64,000 bases of DNA. Origin: Anarhynchus alexandrinus. Lineage: Eukaryota > Chordata > Aves > Charadriiformes > Charadriidae. Below are positions 37,933 through 50,200 of the stretch, one piece after another. Both the position numbers and the translations under genes were made by a program. Location of the stretch: positions 253,831 through 317,830 of the forward strand of contig VUYV01000147.1 in NCBI GenBank assembly GCA_008711295.1, in the 5' to 3' direction. Below the pieces are notes generated by a model that was not told where the DNA came from, did no database searches, and saw only the letters and a list, made by a program, of their open reading frames with translations. Within the stretch, counting starts at the first letter, position 1, and each line of letters begins with the position of its first letter.

Positions 37933-40175
37933 ATATGTATATATGCATATGCACACACAGTGAAAACAGAACTTGATATGCAGTCATCTTTAAAACCTAA
38001 AAAATGTTGCTGCTGTTTAAGAAGGTAAGAAAAAACAAGTTTGTTTTAAAATAATCTTAAAGGAAAAGTCCTTTGAAAATCTTTGCAGGTAAAATTTATT
38101 TTTTTCTTAAATTTCAAAGTCTTTATCTTTCTTAGATACAATCTTCTATGAAAAAAACTATATTTCCTCTTAGAAGGCTGGAGGGAGGGTAAGCAATCAA
38201 GCTAATGAGATTGGAGAGCAAAAAGAAAGACAGAAGACAAGTGAATTGATGCCAAAGTGTGAGAAAGAAGAAATGGTATAGCTTTATAAGATTTCCATAA
38301 GAGAATTTATTCTTTAAACTCCAATTTGCCTTAATGGGACCTGACAAAAAAAAAATATCTTTTAGTCATTGTGATGATAACCTAGCTCTATGAACTTTCT
38401 GGTTTCTGCATTCATGTATGTTATTTTTAGCATTATTTTTTATTTCCTTAAAGGAAAAACATAACAAATATTTGTTCTCTGTAAATTGCCCTGATTAGAA
38501 AAATTACATTTTACAGAAAGACAATACAGGTGTCCATTTCTTCTTACCATATTTTTCTACAAGTGCAGTGCCTTCCATTTACAGACTTGAAGCAATATCT
38601 TTTCTACCAATTTCAATTTATATACTGTATCTTTTATCGGAAAAAAAGGACCCTTATATTCATGAGTTACCTCTGCATTAAAGGCAGAATGATGGAGAAA
38701 ATTTGCTTTGGATGAATTAATAACTGTCTAGAAAAAGGGCAAGTATACTGCCCAAGGGTTAAATGTGCCGAAAGAATAAACATCAATCTTACACTGGCAT
38801 AAACTCTCTGAAAGTCATATACCAAGTCCCATTTGAAGGATTCATCATCAAAAAACATTGTAGTTCCATGAGATATGTTAACATAGAGAGTGTGATTAAT
38901 ATAACATGAATTTGAATTCAGACAGGTAGGGAAAAGTTCTACTGAGATTAAATGTTCTCAGGCCTGTCGACTTCATACACTTAATCATGTGGATATTTTG
39001 CAAATTTTTTTTTACAGAAAGTGCTATGTGTATTTAAGTGAGAGTCACATATTTCAAAGAAAAACTCCTATTCTCTTCACAAATTCACCTTAAAAAATGT
39101 CAGAAATTCCTCTACCTTTGGCTATAGAATATACTGCACAACAAATTGAGCATGAAAACTATGTGATAGTAATGTCCTATATACACCACATTTTAATCTT
39201 CTGAAAATATCAAAGGCACCTAAAAAGTAATACAGCCGTCACAAGCTTAGAGGAGAATAAATACATGAAGTATAGTTATCTAAAAATATATCCAATATGA
39301 TCATAATGAATTTACAGAATGAATATAGAGTAAGTATCCACACACAGCAATGAGAAAAAAAATAATATGAAAAAAAAATTTCTACTGAAAAATTATCTTC
39401 TGCACATCCTCATTAGCCATCTAACTCAATACCGTATCTTTTGTACCTTTCCAGAAGATATACTTGACCTTACTAGCTTAAAAGAGATCCCTTCAATTTA
39501 CTTTCTTTATGAATGCTGACACTTTTCAATTTTATGGAGACTTCTTATAAATAAATTCCTTGCTTTATAATATATGGCCACTGGATATGTTATATCCGGT
39601 TGCTGTTATAGGTGTGGATACTTCTCGCCTTTGATGATTGGCAGCTTTCTTCTTGGACAGTGCCTTCTTGAAAAGATATATTTCAAACTTCACTATTTCT
39701 GAGTATGAAAAAAGGAAAGATAGATCCATCGTCTTTCAGATAACTCCCTGACTCAAATTCAGATCTGCTTGGACTGAAAAATTATAAGAATGCAGAAAAG
39801 GCCATTGGCATAATTTAAAGAAAAAAAAAACTACACAGAGATCCTCAAAGAGCAACCATGTTAAAGGAGGGAAATACTGATGTTTCCACAGACCACTAAT
39901 CAAAAACCAAAAGTTAAGCGATGGGCTGCAGTTCTTTTCTTGACTCTACCTAAAAGCAAGAACGCTTTTTCCATAGTGATGTTGTTAGTTAGTTAGTGAT
40001 ATAGTGATGTTCAGATAGAAGATCTTAGCTAAATATGATCAACTGAGGTGTTAATAAGGAAGGATGAAGTAATTCCACCAAAATTAGTCTGGATATGATG
40101 CTTGATCTCGAAAGCTTGTTAAAGCTACTGATTGGAATATTGAGACGGAAGGTATTCTCTAAGTTTGTAAGATTT

Positions 40176-41196
40176 TGTGGTGGGTTGGAAGTGGCTGGCT
40201 GTCAGGTGCCTACCAAGACACTCTCTCTCACTGTCCCTCCTCAGCAGGACAGGGGAAGAGAATAAGGTGAAAAAGCTCATGGGTCAAGATAAGGACCAGG
40301 AGATCACTCACCGATTACCATCACAGGAAAAACAGGCTTGACTTGAGGAAGATTAATTTAATGTCAATTAAAAATAGAGGATAGTGAGAAACAAAAACAG
40401 AACTAAAAACACCTTCCCCCCAACCTCCCCTTCTTCCCAGACTCAACTTCATGCCTGACTCTTCTACCTCCTCCCCACAAGCTGAGCAGGGAGTTGGGGA
40501 ATGGGGATTGTGGTCAATCCATGACACTTTGTCTCTGCTGTGCTTTCCTCCTCACACTGTTCCCCTGCTCCAGTGTGGGGTCCCTCCCATGGGACACAGT
40601 CCTTCATGAACTTCTCCAAAATGTGTCCTTCCCATGGGCTGCAGTTCTTCAACCACTGCTCCAGCATGGGTCCTCTCCATGGGGTATAGTCCTTTAGCAA
40701 CAGACTTCTGTGTGGGTCCTTCACAGAACACCGTTCCTGCCAGAAAACCTGCTCCTGTGTGGGCTTTTCATGAGCTGCAGCTTCCTTCAGGACACACCCA
40801 CCTGCTTTAGTGTGGCGTCCTCCACAGGCTGCAGTGTATCTGCTCTGAAATGGTCCTTCATGGTTTGTAGGGGAACAACCTGCTTCACCATGGTCTTCTG
40901 CAAGGGAATCTGCTCCACCGCTTGGAGCACCTCCTCTCCCTCCTTCTTCTCTGACCTTGGTGTCTGCGGGTTGTTTATCTCACATTTTTCTCACTCTTCT
41001 CTCTCACAGCTGATGCCCAGCATTTTTTACTCTTTCTTAAATATGTTATCACAGAGGGCTCACCAGCTTCGCTGATTGGCTCCAGCAAACTGTCTGGAAT
41101 CAACTGGTCCAGCATGGGGCAGCCCCTGAACTCTTCTCACAGAGGCCACCCCTGCAGCCCCCTGCTACCAAAACCTTACTACATAAACCCGATACA
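40176..41196 (+). mobile_element. Solo LTR of an avian endogenous retrovirus
   Basis: It opens TGTGGTGGGTTGGAAGTGGC and closes near CTACCAAAACCTTACTACAT with a final ATACA, the termini of an LTR family frequent in bird genomes (recall, family name not assigned). About 1.02 kb. The 5' half has the AGGACAGGGGAAGAGAA and GATCACTCACCGATTACC stretches usual for it; the middle has a loose internal repeat of about 35-40 bases built on CCATGGG-CTGCAG-TCC-CTGCTCC. No gag, pol or env sequence follows, so it is a solo LTR left by recombination between the two LTRs of a provirus. Flanks GATTT (40171-40175) and GACTT (41197-41201) may be a decayed 5-base target duplication. No coding content. Confidence 0.85.
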
Positions 41197-44100
41197 GACT
41201 TCATTAATAAGAGAGGTTTCGCTTTAGAACAATAAAAGGTTCCAGATGCCTTGCACAGCAGAGAGTCCTTGAAGCCCAATACACCTATGGCTGACGTCCA
41301 CCTAAAAACTGAAATGATGGATCATTTCCTCATTTATTCTTGAGGAAGACTTAAATCCAATTCTTCCTTAGGACCCCTTAGGGCCCTTGTTTGGAAGGAG
41401 AGCAATGAAGAGGAGAAGATATCAGAAAGCTTTCTCATACAGCAATTTTAACTGTATTATTAATGATGCTTTTCTATATTAATTAGATAATTTAGACCTT
41501 TAGACTGTTAAAGCACTAACTGGACTAACAATAAATGTTTAGCTCAACATACATGGTGTGTTCCTTTTCTCTCATAATAGTATTTTGAAAGTAGTAAGGA
41601 ACCTGCAGTTCATTTTGCATGTGAATTTGATACTAAAACTTATGCTGATTTGGTACAGCAGATCTTGATCAACAATTCCTTTTTTCAGTAAGGGTGTGGG
41701 ATTATAAATCTGGTACAGTCAAGTCTGCCAGTACCAGAAAAAAAAAAACAAAACAGGTATGATGCTCAGAGACAAATGAGTTTCTATGGAAAATGTTAAT
41801 ACTAGAGGAGTACGTACAACTAGGAATGTTCTCAAACACATCCATGATTAATCTGCAATAACTTCCCCCATGTATTTAGTTTTTTAACTTTTATTGGTGA
41901 AAAGTTTTCCTAATGCATAACTTTTACCTTTGCTGCCATTATTTCAGCTCATTCTTTTTTGTCCTATTCAACATGGACATGAAGAAAAAAAATGTTCCTT
42001 CTCTCAATATAGCTGCCGCCTTTTAGGTACTTTAAGACATCTGCTTCAGTCCTTATTAATTTTATTTATGTATGTTTGTCATTAAATAAACACAGTTCTT
42101 CCTGTTTTTCTTTAAGTCTTACTGTCCTTTGGGCTATCTCCAGTTGACAATAGAGTCCCGGACACATCAATATCCTCTGATTAAAACCAAAGATCCTTTA
42201 TAAAGTTGGAACTGCAACAGTGTCTTTTGCAGAGAGAAAAAGTTAGATGTAAAACACCAAAACAATGTTTGACAAACCAACAGTCTCACCTTGAGAGAAG
42301 GGAAGAAGAATGTGTGTGTGTATATGCGCAGATGCAAATGTATGTATTTTTATGCATACAGTGAGCATACCTATGTTTGAGATACCCTCCACAGAGAAGA
42401 TACACAGACCCTAAAATCAGGTGCTTCAGAATCTCTGAGAAAATGTCCCACTTGATACCAGTAAAAATTCTCATATGTTAATTTTCTAAATAAGAAAGCA
42501 CTCCCTACTCTAATGTAAGGATAAACATATTTCAAGTGTGACAGGTATAATGCTCAAATAATGAAGTCTTATTTATAAAAAGCATAAAAAATAAGTTTAA
42601 GCTAGCTATCAATTTCTCTCAACATAAGTTCAGTTTCTAGCAACTGATTGATTCATGTTACCTCATTTATATCCTTGGAGAATGGAGAACGACGGTATCT
42701 ATATGCATCAGAGACCAGAAGAATAATGATGAAGTCATTCTGATTTTTTTTTTGTTATAAGCAACTGTTTGAAGAATAACTGTAATTTTGCAACATCAAA
42801 TAGTAAAGTCCCAGTATAGAATTCCATCACATGCTCCAGGATCTTCAAAGCTAAATAACAGTGTATGAATCTTGAATCAAATAAAATCTAGGAATTTTTA
42901 TTATTCATTACTACTCACTCTGTTTCAATAGCTTTTCAAAAAGTTATCCTGAATTTCAACAGATAGGTTGGAAAACCTCAACTTCATTTTATATTTTAGC
43001 CTGGATACCAACTTTTAACTTCCCTTCAGTATCTTTTTAATTCTTGGTGTAACAAATAGCTACAAACCTCACAAAGAATCAACATCCTTGTATGTAGTTC
43101 ATATATAATATATAAATACAAGGTCTTCTGAGTGTGATTAATGTGATTTATACACCTACATAAATTTCCTTTAATTGAATGTGTTCCTTCCTTCCTTGTT
43201 TCTGTTGGCAATGTGTATTTTATGCTCAGTTTTAATGTAAGCTAGGCTGCTAGGTCCTAATAAAACAAGTTTTGACTAACAATGTAAATTTTCTGCTTTA
43301 ATCTCAAACTCTTTAATATTTAGCAGGGTTTCATGCCGCCTTAAATTTAATGCAAATGGCGTAGTCTGAAGCAACGATTAACTTTATAGCTGGAAGATAA
43401 AATGTGGATAAAAGAGCTATTACTTCACAATAGCATTAGGAGAAAAAATGATTAAAAATGTTGAGCTTAGTGCTGTTTAAAATATGTGTTAGGTGAGGAC
43501 TGTGACCTACACAAAGTTATATAAGTTTCCAGACACAGTAAGAACACACCATAAACTCTTTTACAAATGCTAATCTATATTTAAATAATACTCATGTATT
43601 AAGTTAATTACACAAAATCAGGAAGTGTTTTGGGTTTTTTTGCCCTAGCATCTATCTACAGGTTGCAAGTCATTGTTTTGACTCAGTGGCGTGTTCCAAA
43701 CGCTCTGCACTTTACTTGGTCGTAGGACAAATTCCCCTCCCCGCTGTTAACAGTAAAAGTTCTTAGAGCTACAGTTGTTTAAAATTTAGAATGGGCAGAG
43801 ATTAGATCTAACACTGTCTTTCAGTCCTCCACTGGCCTGATCTCCATTATTAATGCATGAATTCTGTTTCTTGTTTCTTCCCACCCTCCCCCTAGTTGTA
43901 CTGGCCCATTTGTTATTATTTCATAATCTCTTGCATTAACTACCAATTACAGTTTAAGAATTTAAGTAAATCACTTTTTAACTAACGCTGTGTATTTTCT
44001 AATCCGTTCAGCACTTCATTCTCTTACCTCAGACTGTAACGGAACTATTCTCTAGTTCAGGAAATGTGCGCAAATTGCTGTATAGGGGGTCGGTGCACAG

Positions 44101-45160
44101 GACAGCATTGATGTGTGCTTGCTTATACTATTCCATACACAGGCAGTATTGGTCACTGTCGGAGACCACTTCCTAGGCTACACAGACCTTTCCTCTAACT
44201 AACTACAGCTGCTCTTGCTTTCTCATCGACGTTTCAGAACTGATCTCCTGCTGACAGAAACCGCTGCAGCTCCATGAACTTAATTGATTTCTGAAAATTT
44301 CTGCAAACAGGGGATCTGTCTTTTTCTGTAGCACCAAGTGCCAACTAGGATGTTGATATCTCCCTTCTGAAGAGCTAAAGACAATGCTAACAATTTCTGG
44401 GGAGTGAATGTGTGTCCAAGGCCAGCTAGCAAGAATTACTATAACTTAACACTTGAAAAAATGGCTCTTTCCACTAATTTTCACAGATGTATCCACTTAT
44501 GTCTGTTAAGAATTTTGTAGTCAATATCTTTCATTAACTAATTTCTGAATGTAAAAGAGAAAGTAGGCACCTAAAGTTCAAAACAAAACATTTAAACATC
44601 TTATATTAGGTCAAAGAAAGAATGGAACGTGAAACAACAGGGAGTAAATTGCTATATACTAAACCTACACAAATCCACACCTGCAGGCCATCAGGTTTTG
44701 TTTTTAAAACGTAAGTGTGCTGTGTTTGGGAAACAAACTCAGAAAAGCATGCAGGTTCTGTGTGACATGCATAACAGACACCCTGTGTACTGTCATACCT
44801 GCCTATTTCATTCTCTTTGTCACTGTCATGGTCTTGTAATAAACTTTGTACATAAAACTCTGTGCACCTACTTGTATACCATTAATAAAGTTATTAATAG
44901 GAAAAAATATATATTTATTCATATTTGGGAAGAATGTAAAATTTCACAGTCCAGCACAATGTGTGTGGAATTCCAGTGCATTCTTAACATCATTCTAAAA
45001 GATTTTAGCTTAGATGAAGAATTATTTTTTTCAAAATGCTTTTCCATAGTGAAGTATAACATCAGATGTATAGCCATGTATACAAATAATGGTGCTCAGA
45101 AAGAAGTACCAGGGCCTGTCATTTGCTATATGTGCAGGACTGCATGACTGCAGGAGTGAC

Positions 45161-45357
45161 GAGGGTGGTGAGGCACTGGAACAGGTTGCCAGGAGAAGTT
45201 GTGGAGACCCCATCCCTGGAAGTGTTCAAGGCCAGGTTGGATGGGGCTTTGAGCAACCTGGTCTAGTGGCAGGTTCCCTGCCCATGGCAGGGGGGCTGGA
45301 ACTAGGTGGTCTTTAAGGCCTCTTCCAACCTAAACCATTCTTTAATTCTATGATTTT
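45161..45357 (+). mobile_element. CR1 LINE 3' end
   Basis: Only the last 200 bases: GAGGGTGGTGAGGCACTGGA, then GGCCAGGTTGGATGGGGCTT and the final TTCTTTAATTCTATGATTTT tail. It corresponds to the last part of the CR1 at 34110-36137 but is more diverged. It abuts the LTR at 45370-46107, which appears to be missing its own end there. Confidence 0.9.
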
Positions 45358-45369
45358 ATATCTCTAAAA

Positions 45370-46107
45370 AGGGGTCAGGGGCTGCCCTGTGCCAGGCTCA
45401 GCATGATCCAGCTGCCTCTGTAGTGGACCCACAACAGGCACATCAGCCCATGAGCCAAGGTGGTGGTGCCTCTGTGGAAACATGTTTAAGAAAAGGAAAA
45501 AAGAAATGGGATGGAGAGTGGAGGAAGGAACAAAAAATAGTGGGAAACATCAGAAAGAACATCTAGGTCAGAAAAGGAGGAGGAGGAAGTGCTCCATGGC
45601 ACAGCAGATATCCCTGCAGCCTGTGAAAGAGCCCATGCTAGAGCAGAGTTTCCTGATGGGAACTGCAGACCATGGAGAGCCCACACTGGAGTGGATTTTT
45701 TCTGAAGGACAGGCCAAAGCAGGGGAAAACATGTGAGAGGGAAGGAGTGGCAGAGGACTGTTAGGTGCTGACCATACCCTCCAACTTCCCCTGCAGTACT
45801 CAGGTAGGGGTAGAGGAATCAGGAGTGGAGGGAAGTTGAGCCTAGGAAGGGACGAAAGAAAACTATTTTTTAAATTTTTTTCTTTGTTTCTCACTACCCA
45901 AATATGTTTTAATTGGCAATAAATTAAATTAATTTTCCCCAAGTTGAGCCTGTTTTACCCATGACAGCAACTGGTAAGCAATCTCCCTGTCTTAATCTCA
46001 ACCCGCGAGCTTTCTCATCCTATTTTCTCCTCCTGTCCTGCTGAGAAGGGGGAGTGAGAGAGCAGCTGGGTGGGAGTTTGGGCCTTAGCCAAGGTTAACC
46101 CACCATA
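45370..46107 (-). mobile_element. Truncated LTR, same family as 40176-41196, inverted
   Basis: On the minus strand it begins TATGGTGGGTTAACCTTGGC near 46107 and follows the order of the plus-strand LTR at 40 kb: AGCAGGACAGGAGGAGAAAA, a GTAAAACAGGCTCAACTTGG stretch, GAGAAACAAAG, the CCATGG/CTGCAG internal repeat, and the region equivalent to CAGCATGGGGCAGCCCCTGA. It then stops about 100 bases short of the expected LTR end, next to the CR1 3' tail at 45357. Short frames in it are LTR sequence, not genes. Confidence 0.82.
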
Positions 46108-47214
46108 CCATGATTTTCATTCTGGAACAGTTGATTTGAGATTATCACATAAAGTTTGCAAACATCAAGATATGCTTACTAGAAACAGAAGAATGTCTCA
46201 ATGATATTTTTAGTTACAGCCTGTGGAAAACACTGAGTCTTTTTATAAGAAGTGTCTCAGAAATACCTGAAGGCAAGAAATGCAATCCTGTAAAAATTCA
46301 AGAAATCTAAGGTCCCACTGAAGTCAATGCAGGGAGCTGAATTTCAATAATCTGAATTGAAGCCATGGCATCTAAGGTTGCCAAGCACTTCACAGATGTA
46401 CCACAGAAAATATAATTAGAAAAGGCCAAAATATACTACATCACAAATATTCATTAGAAATGAAGACTCAAACAAATAGGAAAGTATTCTGGAGGACTGA
46501 TCTCTCAATGTGGTGAACAGCAAATGGTAAATTCTATGTGACATTATTTTTTCAACAGTTTTCAATACAAGATTTTGCTTTTAGTGTAAAACCCAACAAG
46601 GCATGATCAGAGTCAGGCTCTGCAAAGACTTCAACTTGTAGCTAATTCAAGTATTAAAACAGTTTACCAATATTAACACATTGCTTTACATCTAACCAGT
46701 TATATCAATCTGTTTATTTACCTACTGACTGAATCGACTAAAATGAACAGTAAGTTTAAGGTACTGCAACTAAAAGAAATCTCAACTTCCAGTGTGTCAG
46801 CTACTCCACTCTTTAAAGACAAACAAGATTTTGCCAAAGTCCACATGCAAGATGTGGCACATACTGTTTATCTTTATATTTTAGTCCCTGTGCATCCCTC
46901 TGCTGCCATTTAACTACTGTGAACTCAGGCACTGATGGGATTTACTGGCATTTAGCACTGCTTGTATGATTCTTAAACTCTGGAATAGATCATGGAACTG
47001 TACTTCACCAGAGTAACAGGAATGTCTGAGATTAAAAAAACAACAGCACACAGAATAATTTATAATACAGTGATTTCCAAGTAGTCAACTGTATCTCTGT
47101 AATACAGAGTAAGTTGTAAAAACTTTTAATTTCTATAATTTTAGTTTTAATAATTTTAGTAATTTTAATTTTAAAGTAATTACTAGTACTTAACTGCTTG
47201 TGGGTCTGTACCTA

Positions 47215-47297
47215 ATCATAGAACAACAGAATCAGAAAATGGTTAAGGTTGGAAGGGACCTCTGGAGATCACGTAGTTCAACCCCTAATCCAAACAA
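47215..47297 (-). mobile_element. CR1 LINE 3' fragment
   Basis: AATCATAGAACAACAGAATC, then GGTTGGAAGGGACCTCTGGA and a TTCAACCCCTAATCC stretch: the reversed 3' end of a CR1, under 100 bases, with a decayed terminal repeat. Confidence 0.85.
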
Positions 47298-50200
47298 AAC
47301 TTTAGATGAGCATTTTTTTTAATTGAGATATGTATTTAATTGGGCTTAGCCTTGTCTGGAAAGGAGTCAGACTGCTAGTAATTAAGGCCTCGAAACAGTG
47401 TTCTATTATAACATTCTGACCATTCTGCTCTTGAACAGTTTAGCATCGCCTGCAACAGCAAAGAACTTCTAACTTCTTTTTGTGGGAACCAAAAGAAAAG
47501 AGAAAAAGATGCCAAAATCATTAAGTGATTAAAGGAGGTTTTAAAAAAATTTCCTATTTTCTCCATTATTCCTCAAAAAAAAAAGGAAGGAGAAAGAGCA
47601 CATAAAGAATGTAACACTGATACCATGAAATTACTTGGAATAAAAGTTAAGTCGTACTGAGGAGTTTTATTACATTTTAATAATGAATTAATTTCACTTT
47701 TAAAATGCTATTTTGTTTGTCCTGGAACTATTCAGAAAATCTGAGAAGTTTGCCTTACAGTTTCATCTGAAAAATATTTCTGAGGCTAAACTGACAAAAC
47801 AGAATTTATCAGTCTTTCATAGCTGTACTGCTAATTCTCTTAATTTTAATAAATGCCTGCAAACCAAAAAAAAATCTGCTCCAGGTCAAATGAAACCTTT
47901 GACCTGCAATGAAATCCTTCAGTTTCTCATTTTAGCTGGGTGAAAAAAAAAGAATACTTCAGTATTTCATTTTAGCTGGCCAAAAAGTAAAAATTTATCA
48001 CAAGTTGATCCAAATAAATTCCCACTATCCTTTGCCCCAATTTTTTAATTTCATGGCCCAATGAAAGATGATTATCATTCAGACACACTTGAGAATGATC
48101 CCCATATTGCTAGAATCCCTGGTCTTCTTTCATGGTTATATCTTCTCACCCTTAAAGCTAATGCTGCCTAATTCCAGTGCACATGAATTATTTGCAGTGC
48201 AAATTATGACTATCCTTTTTCAGATTAAAAATCTAGCCGCTGCCGGGAAGAAGAGACTGTAAGAACATCAAAGTGTGGAGCATATATTTGAGCTGGATAA
48301 TTTAAGTGGGTCTACAACTGAGTGTTAGTTTGGCTACTTACCATAAACCACAGGTGTCTCCACAGTGCGGTATTATTTGCTCTTTTCTAAGAAAACAGGA
48401 GTTTCTGCTTGGTAAGGGCAGGCCCCCAGGACATTCTAGAGTTTCTGCTAAAGTTCAAAGCAGGGTATGAAAGCACTGACTATCCATCAGGACATGAACT
48501 GCTCTTACATTCACACTCTCTTGGGTGGCACAAATATTTGTGCAGCTTTCAGCACATTTAATTTAAATTAATTCCCACAGAAGTTAAGTAACTATGTTTT
48601 CCTGGAAATCTATCTAGGCAGAGGATGACCTTGTTTTTACTCAGGGTTCGTCTCATGTGTCTCCATTCAATTAAAACTACTTCTCAACTCACTCTCTTTT
48701 TTGAGTTATCTCCCTACTTAGATACACTGACTTTCTACATTGCTTTTGGCTATTACATAAACTACTTCAGTCAGAAATTTTTTTGATATCAAGTTGGTGC
48801 AAAATTGTACAAAAATTAATGGATTATTGCATGAGGAGGTGATTGAGTTAAAGCTGACTGGAAGCAGTCTAGACTACAGAGATTGGGAATTCAGTTATTA
48901 ACACCTAACCTAGATAATTTAAAGTTAGCTCAGAACATTTACACCACCCTGCTGATAGCAGTATATCTAAGGCAATTATTTGATAAATACTGGTTTGGAC
49001 CACTGATGATCTACTAACAACTGACTGGTCATGTGCTGTTGACAAGTTTCCAGTCGCTCCATCTTATGCAGACAGCGAAAATACATAAGTATTTATTAAT
49101 AATACTTTTTCAATACCAGCATTAATTATATTTGCCACTGGGACAATATGCAGCCATGACTGGATGGAGAAATGACCTTTGCAATCATGAGATGATTCTG
49201 GCAATGCATACACATTTTGTGTTTTGCTTTAAAGACTGTAGTTTAGAAAGCTGATGTTTTATAATCTGCCACACATAAACATTTCAGTAATGTACATATA
49301 AACATTTCTGTAATGTAAATCATTATTTACAAATAATATTGACTGTAGTTGCCTTACTGTTACACACAGGACACTGTATCTTAGTTTCATGTGTAAATTG
49401 AGAAAAACAAGAAGTGACTATTTTTGTGAAATATCTCACCTGATTGGGAGATCTGGGTGTTATTACACAGTGTATCTGACTTGTCTGTACAGATTTCTAT
49501 CACAAATCCAATACCAATGGCACAATGAGACTTTCTATATTTAAGCTTACTTTATAGGTAAAGTGTCCAGTGCAGACTGTCAGAGAAATTTTCACAGAAA
49601 TTACAAACTAAGGTACTTCTCAAGAATAGGACAGGGGTTTGGTCCCTCTTATCTACATTTTTTCAGCATTTTTGAATATTTTTCAAAACATAATACTTTG
49701 AAGTTAAAGTGGGTACTGCAGGGACCCTAACCCCAGTTAATGTTAGATGCCTCATTTAGTTTTAGAGATGATATTCCTAGTCTCCTTCCAGTGTCAGTGG
49801 AGAAGGAGAGGGTATACCGAAGTTCATGCAGAGGATAATTTAGTGCTATGAATTGCCCTTTGGGGGAACTTGTCTCTCTCCCGCGGTTACATAGGGAGCC
49901 ATCAAGATTGGCTTGTGAACTTAACACACCAGAACAGAACTAATTATTTGGCAAGGTTTCTGCATTTCCCATTTAGGAAGTTCATTTGATAAACTGCATG
50001 GTGAGCCAGCAAATGACAACTGTTTAAACTGCTTCAAACTGTTTTCTCTAGTGATTTTCATCTTGCCAAACAATAATGTGGTTTGAAGTTTTTCTACGCT
50101 CAACTACATGTATGTAGTTCTGTTTAATTCTGGAGAAGATCAAAATATTAGCACAGAGGGAAGAGAAAACAGTAAAAAAAAGGAGTCTCTAGGATTCTCT

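Noticed and set aside
40464..41075. Several open frames on both strands with repeated W-G-P or L-Q motifs.
   Set aside because: They are translations of the internally repetitive LTR and carry no retroviral protein.
44629..45147. The longest open frame of the window outside repeats (172 codons, plus strand).
   Set aside because: No domain, no recognisable motif, biased toward codons expected from AT-rich sequence, and it runs into a CR1 tail. In 64 kb of AT-rich DNA a frame this long is uncommon but possible by chance. A protein search and cross-species conservation would settle it.
45482..45942. Open frames on both strands next to the CR1 tail.
   Set aside because: Explained by the inverted, truncated LTR.
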